64,000 nt of DNA from SG8-4 sp964598225 (GTDB taxonomy: Bacteria > Planctomycetota > Phycisphaerae > Sedimentisphaerales > Anaerobacaceae): NCBI GenBank assembly GCA_964598225.1, contig CAZRBG010000028.1, positions 1 to 64,000 of the forward strand. The letters run 5' to 3'. The notes under the pieces are model-generated. The model did not search any database. It saw nothing but the letters and a program-made list of their open reading frames with translations, and had not been told where the DNA came from. Shown in pieces: positions 42,310 to 51,149 of the stretch (the stretch's first letter is position 1; each line of letters starts with the position of its first letter). The position numbers were made by a program, and so were the translations under genes.

Positions 42310-44546
42310 TACGATGCGGCCTCCGATTCATTCGGTTCGTTGGTGTCGGCCGGCTCCTCATCATCACGAACCCATTCGATCTCAAGACGTTCCAGAATGT
42401 TCTCAGGATTAAAATGAACCGCTGCTAAACTTTGGGAACGGATATACTCCTCGTCGAACAATCTCGAAACCTTGGACTCCTCGTATTGCTCTTTCCACAA
42501 CCGGTTGACCGAGATACTCTTAAGAGCGTAGTAACTCATCTCCGGCTTGAATTCCATGACCAAAGGCAGTTCGTCAGTCGTGGTCTTGTCACGAGGCACA
42601 AGCGAAAAAAGCTTATCCGCCAAACGCTTTTCTCTCTCTACGTCGTACATTGAGAACTGTCCGGCAGGATCTCCTTGTCTGTGCAGGGCCAACGTATTAA
42701 GCGTTGCGGCCGATATTCTTCTCAATCCCCTGCGATTTTGGATAGCAAAAGGATCGGGCTCGTTCGCGTCCTTTCCGTATTCTTGTTTATGTTGCTTGTT
42801 GACGTTCTCCAGCGCGCTCTGCCAGTCGCCCTCGGCGGCTTGAGCTATAAAACCATCCGCAGTGGTTTTTGCCGTATCTATGGCGGCGAGTTTCTTTACA
42901 TCTTCGGCCACTTGTTCTTTAACCAAATAGATATTCTCTTCATCCTGCTTCTCGTTCGGGTCGAAGACAAACGAGTGTGTTCTGAAGGTCTGGTCTACAC
43001 TGTCCGGCGGCGAAGCCTTTCTGACTTCGACCACACGGACGAGCGCCATGATAGTTTCAGAAATGTCTCCATACTCGCTCATATAATCTCTCACCGGCCC
43101 GGTGTTTTCGTACATTCTCGGCGCTGGTGCGTCAAATGCACTCAGTTCGATTGCACCCAGTTCTTTCACGGCAAACACAACGCGGCCCAATCTGACCTGG
43201 TTGCGCCCGTAACCTCGAATGAACAGGGTCCGAAGCTGTTCGTCGGTCTGCTGAAATTCGAGCGGACTGAGCATCCCCGTCTTGCCCGAGTACACTTTGA
43301 TTTCATTTTCTTCACTCAAGTTCTCGGCGACCGTTCCATAACGCCCGACCTTCTCCCCATACTTTTCGGCGGTTAAAGCAGCAATTTCCATATCGTTCAT
43401 ATCCTGCAGCCCTTGTTCGGTCTGTGTTTTGGCCTGCAGGATAATTGTCTCTGCTTTGGACATTATCCGGTTCTTGATGAGCGTCTTCTCAATAGTATCC
43501 ATTACCTCTGCATAGCTTTTGACTCGCGTGGTCACCGAATTCGGATCGTTCGGGTCCGTTCGCACCTCTTCGGTGAATTCCTCGTCCTTGTTTCGGTTGT
43601 AGTATACGCCCATTTCATCCTGTGTCGGCGGCTCGATTATCGTCCTAACGTCGCCGAGCTTGACGACGATGTACTCGAGCCGTGCTCTGGCGGGCTGCTT
43701 GTACCCTAACCCATACGGATTGTCGTCGCTTAACTGCCCGGCGAAGTAATGTTTATACTTGTCGAATTGCTCGGTCATTTCTTCTTTTGTCGGCTCGTCC
43801 ATGTTACCGGTGAATGCCGATGCTTCGAATCCGACGTATCCAACGTCCAGGCTCTCCTGCTCGTTTCTTGTCATATGCCTTAGCTGCCGTCTCGTTATAT
43901 CCTGGCTCGAACAGATGATCTCAGCGTACTGCATTACCGACATCAATTTCCCGAAAATAGCGAGTATTCTGTCTTCCGGAAGCCGCGTCCGATTCATTAT
44001 CGCCCCGATCACTTCGGAATAACTCCGCCCTTGTGTCAGTTGCGGTATTATCTGTGCGAGTATTCTCTGGGCCTCGTCGTTTGGTATGGCTATGCCGGCC
44101 GATTGTGTCTCGTATTGCAGGAAATACCAATAATGGGCCGGCAGGGCCCGGCGTTCGTAAATAGCGCTGAGTTGTTTATCGGTGATATTATATTGGTTCT
44201 GTCTGATTATCGTCTTGATACGATTTATCATTTCCGCCGAAGCCGAACGTTCGGTAAAAAGCAGTTCGCCGAGGAGCAAGCCGTGCATATTCTGCATACC
44301 CTGGTATCTGAGCAGCGCATCGGCTCCCAGCATTTTCAGGATATCCAGCTCCCGAGCCGCCGCAGAAATGTCGTCACCTCGCACTTTGACTCGGTCTCTC
44401 ATATGTGCGATAACGTCGCGCATCCTGTTGCTTCTCTGCAACAGAGTCGTCAGCGCCGAACCGCCGATGAAGCCGATCATTATGACGATGACCACTACGG
44501 CCATGACCTTCTTGTTATTCTTTCTAAACCACTTGACTAAATTCAT
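42309..44546 (-). CDS. PpiD/SurA-like membrane-anchored periplasmic foldase
   Basis: A 745-residue protein. One N-terminal TM helix (about residues 13-35, VMAVVVIVIMIGFIGGSALT) follows a basic MNLVKWFRKNNKK, giving an N-in anchor with a large periplasmic part, as in PpiD. A SurA-N-like helical region (to about 230) precedes a middle part (RARLEYIVVKLGDVRTIIEP) and a long helical C-terminus. A canonical parvulin domain is not evident, so it may be a chaperone without isomerase activity. GGAGAATTTAT places ATG 44546. It leads an operon with the DUF6677-like and small membrane genes, suggesting an envelope-assembly unit. Confidence 0.72.
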   Translation of the reverse strand: MNLVKWFRKNNKKVMAVVVIVIMIGFIGGSALTTLLQRSNRMRDVIAHMRDRVKVRGDDISAAARELDILKMLGADALLRYQGMQNMHGLLLGELLFTERSASAEMINRIKTIIRQNQYNITDKQLSAIYERRALPAHYWYFLQYETQSAGIAIPNDEAQRILAQIIPQLTQGRSYSEVIGAIMNRTRLPEDRILAIFGKLMSVMQYAEIICSSQDITRRQLRHMTRNEQESLDVGYVGFEASAFTGNMDEPTKEEMTEQFDKYKHYFAGQLSDDNPYGLGYKQPARARLEYIVVKLGDVRTIIEPPTQDEMGVYYNRNKDEEFTEEVRTDPNDPNSVTTRVKSYAEVMDTIEKTLIKNRIMSKAETIILQAKTQTEQGLQDMNDMEIAALTAEKYGEKVGRYGTVAENLSEENEIKVYSGKTGMLSPLEFQQTDEQLRTLFIRGYGRNQVRLGRVVFAVKELGAIELSAFDAPAPRMYENTGPVRDYMSEYGDISETIMALVRVVEVRKASPPDSVDQTFRTHSFVFDPNEKQDEENIYLVKEQVAEDVKKLAAIDTAKTTADGFIAQAAEGDWQSALENVNKQHKQEYGKDANEPDPFAIQNRRGLRRISAATLNTLALHRQGDPAGQFSMYDVEREKRLADKLFSLVPRDKTTTDELPLVMEFKPEMSYYALKSISVNRLWKEQYEESKVSRLFDEEYIRSQSLAAVHFNPENILERLEIEWVRDDEEPADTNEPNESEAAS

Positions 44547-45084
44547 ATAAATTCTCCGATTCTGCCCGGCTCTGTCATGCCGATTCAGTTTCAAAACCCT
44601 TGAGTATAGGCCAATGTCGAAAGTTTGCAAGAAAAATAGCATTCCTATTCGGCGAGTTTGCACCGATTCGGGAAATAAGCTCTGGCATCTTTACGGGCAA
44701 CCCATTATCTTAGTGCCAGAGCGTTCTTCGACGGCACGGAAAATCCCGGCTGGGGCGAAGAATCCCTTATACAACGTCCGGAGCAAACAAAGAGGTGCCG
44801 AGATCGGTGGACGGCGAACTCAGGCCCGCAACGTCGGGGCCGTTTTGGTAAGCACTGCCGGCTACGACCGGTGAAACACTAACTGAGGATAATCTGCGAT
44901 GGCTCGAGGACGAATCGTGATATATTCATCGACATGCAAGAGCGAAGAGAGGAAGATAAGAAGCCAGGAAGATAGGAAGTGGTTATCAGGGAACCAGTTT
45001 ATCAGGATGAGAGGCGCACCTGATAACCTGATCACCCGCTATCCTGCATCCTGCCGCCCTGATCGCCTGATATCCAAATGTCAC
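44547..45084. other. Intergenic region with purine/pyrimidine-rich palindrome
   Basis: About 540 bases between divergent genes. The first 390 bases show nothing I can name. From 44944 a repeat element begins and runs into the next coding region. Confidence 0.5.
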
Positions 45085-45136
45085 ATGTGCTCTCTTGTCC
45101 TCTCATCTTCTTATCTTCTTTTCTTCTTATCTTCTC
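44944..45136. repeat. GAAGATAAGAAG nested inverted repeat
   Basis: Purine-rich GAAGAGAGGAAGATAAGAAG (44944-44963) faces pyrimidine-rich CTTCTTATCTTC-type sequence (45099-45136). Inside, GGTTATCAGG (44980-44989) pairs with CCTGATAACC (45019-45028), and ATCCTGCATCCTG-like words repeat. The right arm coincides with the signal-peptide codons of the heparinase-esterase gene. Confidence 0.65.
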
Positions 45137-48100
45137 TTTATCTCATCGGTATGTGTGCAAGTGCTGTTGAAGCGGCAAGACATCCAGTGACACGAGATCA
45201 TCCCCGGCTGCTTGGGTCGAGGGAACATTTGCAGGAGTTGGCCGGCTTCAGGCCGGAGGCATACGAGCGCATGGAGAGAGTGGCTCGCCGGCGGAAGGCC
45301 GGTGTTCATGCGAAAATGATCTCGATGGCTCTGGTCTGTGCGATAGAGCGGGACGCTGAGCTCGGCAGGCGTGCCGTCGGGATGGCGATGAAATACGTCA
45401 ACTCCCCCGTCCGAAAGGGCCACACTCCATTCGCACACGACCTCGCACGCTGTGCTATAGTCTATGACCTGTGCCATGACTACTGGACCGATCAACAGCG
45501 AGCCAAATTTAGTGAGTACGTGAACAATACGGTCGACGCCAACGTTCGTTCCGAGACTCATGTTTTCCACAACGGCTGGTACGGCTACAAGCATTGGGGC
45601 ATCGGTCTGGCATGCTATGCGAGTTACTATGAGAATCCGCGCGCCCCGGAGATTCTCGCATCGCTCGAGCAGGAATATCGCACGCGTGCGGCGCCGGCTT
45701 TGGAACTGGCCGGCGGGGGCGGAGGCTGGGCCGAAGGCTACTATGTGAATTACTGGCTCTACGAATGGTTGTTCTTCTGTGAAGTCGCACGTCGTTGTGA
45801 AGGTCTCGATTACTGCGCCGCCGCTCCGGGCTTTTTCAGAAACCGCGCAATTGCGAGTATGTTCGAATCATATCCAGGCATCAGGATTTATAACTCGCGC
45901 CGATCCATCCCGATGGGCGACGGCGGCGGCCGGGTGTTCGGCGGTGATCGCGATAAAGTTCTTTCGGCCAGACGAATCCTCGTGAATTATTTTCGCGACG
46001 ATCCGGACCATCAGGTTGTTCACGCCTTTAACGAAACCACGCCGCGTTCGGCTGTGGGGGTCTATGCATACAAGGATTTTCTCTGGCGCGACACAACCGT
46101 TGAAAAGGGCGATCTGGAGAGCTTTCGACTTTCGCACTATAGTCCCGGACCCGGTTATGTCTACGCTCGCAGCTCCTGGGACGAGGATGCTACGTACTTC
46201 TTCTTCAAGTGCGGCGACAGATTCACGGCCCATCAGCACCTCGATGTGGGAAATTTTCTGATCTACAAGCACAAAGAACTCGTCGGCGACGGTGGCCACT
46301 ACGATTCATTCGGCTCGAAGCACGACGTTAACTACCACCTGCGGACAATCGCACACAACACGATACTTGTTAAAGATCCGTTCGAGAAATGGCCCGGAAT
46401 ACGCGCGGGCAACGTTACCGGAAACGACGGCGGCCAGCACCACTCGTGGCCTCATCACAACGGTGCTGTTGTCGATGCCGACGCATGGCGCAAAGATGAA
46501 GAACTTTATGACATAGCCGATATTCTCGCGTTTGAGGATCGCGGGGATTATGTTTATGTGGCCGGTGACTGCACGCGGGCTTATAGCGCTGACAAACTTG
46601 AATATTTTACGCGCCAGATCGTCTTTCTGCGTCCCGGCACATTTGCCATCTTTGACCGGGTCCGCTCGAAGAATCCACAGTTCAGGAAGACCTGGCTTCT
46701 CCAGGCCATGAAGACACCGAAGAAAGCCGGGCGCGATTTGGTGATAACCAACGGCAAAGGGCGATTGTTTATTCAGACTCTGCTGCCGAAAGAGCCGCAA
46801 GTTGAACTTGTCGAAGAAGGCCGGCTATACAGCTACGGCGGCAAGAATTACCCGCCGAGCCGAAACACAGGCCCCGGGCCGGAATGTCGAATTGAAGTCT
46901 CGCCGCCACAACCGGCGGCGGTCGACTATTTCCTGCACGTGCTGACTGCGACCGATGCCGATGTTGAAAGTGTAGACAGAGCCGATGTTCGTGTCGAGGA
47001 CGATCGGATCACTGCGAAAATCAGCGACGGCAACATCACGTTCCATACGACGGAGGTCGGTGGTAGTATCTCGGTCAATGGAGGCCGTAGGGTGGGGCTT
47101 GCCCCACCAAACAACCGCGGTGGGGCAAGCCCCACCCTACAGGATCGCTTTGAGAGGATTTCTGGTCTTTTCAAACCACCTGCTGAGTACGCCGGGGATT
47201 TCGCAGGTTACAAGTCTCCTTTGATATTCAATAACGGCACTTTCGTCAAAACAGCGAGCGACTGGTCGCGGCGCCGGCGGGAGATAATCGAAACTTGGGA
47301 GAGTTTTATAGGCGCCTGGCCGCCGTTGATCGAGAAACCTGAAGTACAATATCTGTCGAGCAAGCGCCGAGAGGACTTTACTCAGCACAAAGTAACGGTC
47401 GAGATAGCTCCGGATCAACAGACCGTAGACGGCTATATACTCGTCCCTGACGGCGAAGGCCCTTTTCCCGCAGTTCTCGTGGTTTACTACGATGCCGAGA
47501 CGGGCATCGGGCTGGGCAGAGAAGGCAGAGACTTCGCACTCCAACTGGCTGGACGCGGCTTTGTGACGATGTCGATCGGCACGCCGGAGTTTTGCAGTCT
47601 GAAAGCTCCGTACAAGCCCCTATGTGACACCAGGTTCCAGCCTCTCTCGGCATTGGCATACGTGGCGGCCAATTGTCATACGGCTTTGGCGAATATGAAG
47701 CAAGTCGATCCGGAGCGAATCGGAGTCGTGGGCCATTCGTACGGCGGCAAGTGGGCAATGTTCGCATCGTGCCTGTATGAAAAATTCGCCTGCTCGGCAT
47801 GGTCGGATCCCGGCATCGTCTTCGACGAGAGCCGTGCTAACGTAAACTACTGGGAACCGTGGTATCTGGGATACGAATCCGGCACGCAGCGGCCGCGAGG
47901 CATTCCGAGCGAGACAAAACCGCGAACCGGAGCCTACAAAGACCTGGTGCGTGAAGGTCACGATCTGCACGAGCTGCACACATTGATGGCGCCGAGGCCT
48001 TTTCTCGTCTCAGGAGGCGCCGAGGACAGGCCCGAGCGGTGGAAGGCTCTCAATCATGCGATAGCCGTTAATAATCTCCTCGGATACGAAAACAGAGTCG

Positions 48101-48192
48101 CGATGTCCAATCGCAAAGGCCACGGGCCCACCGAAGAATCGAACGAGCAGATGTACACCTTTTTCGAGCACTTTCTCCAGGGACCAAATTGA
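45085..48192 (+). CDS. Heparinase II/III-like and alpha/beta-hydrolase esterase fusion
   Basis: A 1035-residue exported protein. Signal peptide at residues 1-31 (start MCSLVLSSSYLLFFLSSLYL). The N-terminal half (about 35-665) is a heparinase II/III-like polysaccharide lyase: an alpha-toroid (HNGWYGYKHWGIGLACYASY, GGGGWAEGYYVNYWLYEW), then a beta-sandwich with FTAHQHLDVGNFLIYKHKEL and HLRTIAHNTILV. At residues about 668-685 lie 18 codons of a palindromic repeat. The C-terminal half (about 690-1035) is an esterase with GHSYGGKWAMF (nucleophile Ser), SGGAEDRPE and the catalytic His in KGHGPTEE. It fits uronate-polysaccharide breakdown plus deacylation or ester cleavage. The start has no Shine-Dalgarno. 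Whether the protein is processed or once was two genes is open. Confidence 0.82.
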   Translation: MCSLVLSSSYLLFFLSSLYLIGMCASAVEAARHPVTRDHPRLLGSREHLQELAGFRPEAYERMERVARRRKAGVHAKMISMALVCAIERDAELGRRAVGMAMKYVNSPVRKGHTPFAHDLARCAIVYDLCHDYWTDQQRAKFSEYVNNTVDANVRSETHVFHNGWYGYKHWGIGLACYASYYENPRAPEILASLEQEYRTRAAPALELAGGGGGWAEGYYVNYWLYEWLFFCEVARRCEGLDYCAAAPGFFRNRAIASMFESYPGIRIYNSRRSIPMGDGGGRVFGGDRDKVLSARRILVNYFRDDPDHQVVHAFNETTPRSAVGVYAYKDFLWRDTTVEKGDLESFRLSHYSPGPGYVYARSSWDEDATYFFFKCGDRFTAHQHLDVGNFLIYKHKELVGDGGHYDSFGSKHDVNYHLRTIAHNTILVKDPFEKWPGIRAGNVTGNDGGQHHSWPHHNGAVVDADAWRKDEELYDIADILAFEDRGDYVYVAGDCTRAYSADKLEYFTRQIVFLRPGTFAIFDRVRSKNPQFRKTWLLQAMKTPKKAGRDLVITNGKGRLFIQTLLPKEPQVELVEEGRLYSYGGKNYPPSRNTGPGPECRIEVSPPQPAAVDYFLHVLTATDADVESVDRADVRVEDDRITAKISDGNITFHTTEVGGSISVNGGRRVGLAPPNNRGGASPTLQDRFERISGLFKPPAEYAGDFAGYKSPLIFNNGTFVKTASDWSRRRREIIETWESFIGAWPPLIEKPEVQYLSSKRREDFTQHKVTVEIAPDQQTVDGYILVPDGEGPFPAVLVVYYDAETGIGLGREGRDFALQLAGRGFVTMSIGTPEFCSLKAPYKPLCDTRFQPLSALAYVAANCHTALANMKQVDPERIGVVGHSYGGKWAMFASCLYEKFACSAWSDPGIVFDESRANVNYWEPWYLGYESGTQRPRGIPSETKPRTGAYKDLVREGHDLHELHTLMAPRPFLVSGGAEDRPERWKALNHAIAVNNLLGYENRVAMSNRKGHGPTEESNEQMYTFFEHFLQGPN
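47087..47140. repeat. GTAGGGTGGGGC palindromic repeat inside a coding region
   Basis: The left arm begins GTAGGGTGGGGC (47087-47108) and the right arm ends GCCCCACCCTAC (47119-47140), perfectly complementary over 22 bases. The length is 54 bases, exactly 18 codons, read as RVGLAPPNNRGGASPTLQ in the heparinase-esterase gene. Intergenic copies lie at 52068-52134, 56839-56887 and, reduced, 9711-9728. Confidence 0.92.
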
Positions 48193-48260
48193 TGAGAGCT
48201 TGACGATTTAACCTGTCCGCTATACGCTATCCGCTAAAAGATATAAACGAGGACTTATAT

Positions 48261-49688
48261 ATGAACGATCAGCCCGACCGCGATATCGACCCTAATGATC
48301 TGGCTAAAGGGCTGCCGATGTTCACTGCGTCGGCCCCCGAAGTACTTGCGAAGGAGAAGGCCGAACTTGAGAAGGTCGAGGGCAAAGGACTTCTGAAACG
48401 GTGGCGGTTTTACGCCGCCAAGTCCGGTCCGGGCTGGCTGCAAAGCGCTCTGGTGCTCGGCAGCGGCAGCGCGATGGCCTCGCTCTTTGCCGGAGCTTAT
48501 CTTCAATATAAACTGCTGTGGGTGCAGCCTCTTGCCATGGCGCTGGGGATTGTCATGTTCGCGGCAATGTCGTATCAAACGCTTTCCACCGGCATCCGCC
48601 CCTTTGATGCTATGAAGCGTTTCATTCACCCGGCGGTCGCCTGGGGCTGGGCGATCGGGGCGCTGCTCGCAACGGTGATCTGGCACCTGCCGCAGTATGC
48701 GCTGGCGGCCGGAATGACCGACGACATGATAAAGGCCGCCACAGGGTGGCAGCCGGCGTCTTCGGCCGTGCAAACGGCTGTAATGCTGGCAATCGGCCTG
48801 GCTGTTTTGGTCAGCTCGACCACCGTCGTCTGGTTCTACAGCAGCGGTCACAGAGGCATCAGGATCTACGAGCGGACCCTCAAGGGCCTGGTCTGGATGA
48901 TAATCCTCGCTTTTCTGGTTGTGATCTACAGAGCCGTCAGTACAGGCGGCATAGAATGGGGCGCGCTGTTTAAGGGTTTTCTGCCGCTGCATATTCCCAC
49001 CGACCGTCGCGGAGTGTCCATCGTGATGGCTGCATTCAGCGCCGCAACCGGAATAAACGCGACGTTTCTTTTCCCCTACACGCTGCTGGCTCGCGGCTGG
49101 GGCAAGGAGCATCGGAGCCTTTCCAGATTCGACCTGCTCAGCGGCATGCTGCTGCCTTTCTGCATCGCAACGTCGCTGATGGTTATCGCAACCGGCTGCA
49201 CGATTTATCCGCAGGAATTTGAAGAAGGCGTCACAATGCTGCCGCCCACAGAAGCGGCGAAAATGCTCGAATCCGTCGGCCTGAGCCTGTTGGTCTCGCG
49301 AATTATCTTCGGCCTCGGCGTGCTCGGGATGGCGCTCAGCTCCATCACCATGCACATGCTTGTGTGCGGCTTTGCGGTCTGTGAGGTCTTCGGAGTCGAG
49401 CCGGGCGGGTGGCGCTATCGCCTGGCGTGTCTGATTCCCGCGCCGGGCTTCGTCGGCGTTGTGCTGTGGAAACACATCGGACCGTGGATCGCAATTCCCG
49501 CCTCGGCAGTTTCCGGCTTGTTGCTGCCGATTGCCTTTATCGCCTTCTTCATTCTGAATAACAGTAAGAGATATCTCGGCGAAAATAAACCTACCGGCAC
49601 AAAAGCCCTCGCCTGGAACATCGCTATGCTTGCCTCGATCAGCGCTACAATGGCCAGCATAATCTACTATCTTGTATCACGTTTATAG
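48261..49688 (+). CDS. Divergent Nramp-fold transporter
   Basis: A 475-residue membrane protein with about eleven hydrophobic segments. The first transmembrane region, KSGPGWLQSALVLGSGSAMASL, lines up with the Nramp start GPGFLxxxxxxDPGNxxT, but the metal-binding DPGN is GSGSA. The helix-6 region reads TGINATFLFPYTLLARGW where Nramp proteins have a MPHNLYLHS-type motif. With both metal motifs changed, divalent metal transport is doubtful; an organic solute or another ion is possible. GAGGAC lies before ATG 48261. It follows the lyase-esterase gene and precedes a Gfo/Idh oxidoreductase on the same strand, so a role in uptake linked to sugar breakdown is an inference. Confidence 0.72.
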   Translation: MNDQPDRDIDPNDLAKGLPMFTASAPEVLAKEKAELEKVEGKGLLKRWRFYAAKSGPGWLQSALVLGSGSAMASLFAGAYLQYKLLWVQPLAMALGIVMFAAMSYQTLSTGIRPFDAMKRFIHPAVAWGWAIGALLATVIWHLPQYALAAGMTDDMIKAATGWQPASSAVQTAVMLAIGLAVLVSSTTVVWFYSSGHRGIRIYERTLKGLVWMIILAFLVVIYRAVSTGGIEWGALFKGFLPLHIPTDRRGVSIVMAAFSAATGINATFLFPYTLLARGWGKEHRSLSRFDLLSGMLLPFCIATSLMVIATGCTIYPQEFEEGVTMLPPTEAAKMLESVGLSLLVSRIIFGLGVLGMALSSITMHMLVCGFAVCEVFGVEPGGWRYRLACLIPAPGFVGVVLWKHIGPWIAIPASAVSGLLLPIAFIAFFILNNSKRYLGENKPTGTKALAWNIAMLASISATMASIIYYLVSRL

Positions 49689-49700
49689 AGGAGAACAACC

Positions 49701-51137
49701 ATGAAATGCTTGACACGTCGTGCCTTTACAAAGAGTTCATTGGCGGGCGCCGCCGCTATGGCGTTGTCGCCGTATTCCCGCGTGCTTGGCGCCAACAACG
49801 ACATCCGTGTGGCCGTGGTGGGCTTCAGGAGCCAGGGAAGCAATCACATCAAGTACTTCAGTAGAATCCCCGGCGTCCGCGTCGTGGCGCTCTGCGACGC
49901 CGACACCAAATTCATCGACCGTGAAGCCAAGAAACTCAAGGAAAAGAATCAGAAAGTCGATACCTACGTTGACGTTCGCAAGCTGCTGGAGGACAAGAAC
50001 ATCGACGCGATCATCACCGCTACGCCCAACCACTGGCATTCGCTCGTCACTGTCTGGGCCTGTCAGGCGGGCAAGGACGTGTACGTGGAAAAGCCCGTCT
50101 CGCACGACATCTGGGAAGGCCGCAAGATGGTCGAAGCGGCTCGAAAATATAACCGGATCGTCCAGGCGGGCACCCAGCGGCGCTCCGATGAAGGAATCGC
50201 GGCGGCGTTCGAGTATATGAAGCAGGGCAATCTCGGCCGAATCCTTCGCGCCCGTTGCTACTACTTCAGCCCGCGAGGTCCTATCGGCAAGGTTGACGGC
50301 CCTCAGCCGATACCCGAAACCGTCGACTACAATCTCTGGACGGGCCCGGCTCCAATGAAACCGCTGATGCGAAAGAGACTCCATTATGACTGGCACTGGC
50401 AATGGCCATACGGCAACGGGGACTTGGGCAACAACGGCATACATTTCATGGACCTCTGCCGGTGGGTGCTTGGCTATTCTCATCTGGCCCCGCGCGTGAT
50501 GAGCTTTGGCGGCAAGTTCCTCTGGGACGACGACAGGCAGACGCCGAACACGCAGGTGGCCTTCTACGACTACAAGCCGGCGCCGATTATCTTCGAGATG
50601 CGAAACCTGCCGCGAAAGAAGGGCAGTTCGGCGATGGACGTCACCTATCGCCGCATTCGCACGTACATGGTGATCGAGTGCGAGGATGGCTACTACGCCG
50701 GCGGCTGGGCATACAACTACAACGACAAGAAAATCAAACAGTTCAAGGTCAGCGGCGGCGGCAGCCACCACGCCAACTTCATCAAGGCCGTTCGCAGCCG
50801 CAAGGTCAGCGATCTCAACGCCGACATTCTCGAAGGGCATCTCTCCACCGCGCTGTGCCACATGGGCAATATATCATATCGCCTGGGACAAACCGCCAAT
50901 CGCGATGATGTGATGGATTCCGTCAGATCGTCAAACGTGCTGACCGAGTCATTCGAGAGTTTTCAGGAGCACCTGCTGCAGAACGTTGTGAACGTTCACG
51001 AAACGCCTCGTATCCTCGGTCCCTGGCTGACGATGGATTCCGAGACCGAGAGATTCACCGGCGATTTCAGCGAAGAAGCCAACAAACACCTCTCGCGGGA
51101 CTACCGAGAGCCTTTCGTCGTGCCGGAAAAGGTTTGA
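49701..51137 (+). CDS. Tat-exported Gfo/Idh/MocA oxidoreductase
   Basis: A 478-residue NAD(P)-dependent oxidoreductase-like protein with a twin-arginine type leader (LTRRAFTKSSLAGAAAM). Rossmann domain: IRVAVVGFRSQGSNHIKYF, VVALCDADTKF, ITATPNHWH and the family EKP motif in DVYVEKPVSHD. The C-terminal sandwich contains YDWHWQWPYGNGDLGNNGIHF with the usual catalytic His and Asp area. Exported members of this family are typical of planctomycetes and act on sugars outside the cytosol (family knowledge). It starts 12 bases after the transporter stop, so they are cotranscribed. Confidence 0.92.
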   Translation: MKCLTRRAFTKSSLAGAAAMALSPYSRVLGANNDIRVAVVGFRSQGSNHIKYFSRIPGVRVVALCDADTKFIDREAKKLKEKNQKVDTYVDVRKLLEDKNIDAIITATPNHWHSLVTVWACQAGKDVYVEKPVSHDIWEGRKMVEAARKYNRIVQAGTQRRSDEGIAAAFEYMKQGNLGRILRARCYYFSPRGPIGKVDGPQPIPETVDYNLWTGPAPMKPLMRKRLHYDWHWQWPYGNGDLGNNGIHFMDLCRWVLGYSHLAPRVMSFGGKFLWDDDRQTPNTQVAFYDYKPAPIIFEMRNLPRKKGSSAMDVTYRRIRTYMVIECEDGYYAGGWAYNYNDKKIKQFKVSGGGSHHANFIKAVRSRKVSDLNADILEGHLSTALCHMGNISYRLGQTANRDDVMDSVRSSNVLTESFESFQEHLLQNVVNVHETPRILGPWLTMDSETERFTGDFSEEANKHLSRDYREPFVVPEKV

Positions 51138-51149
51138 TATCGTGACCGT

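Noticed and set aside
48255..49475. Long minus-strand frame (406 codons) opposite the Nramp-fold gene
   Set aside because: Composition is rich in His, Gln, Arg and lacks family likeness; it mirrors a G+C-rich membrane protein gene and has no ribosome site.
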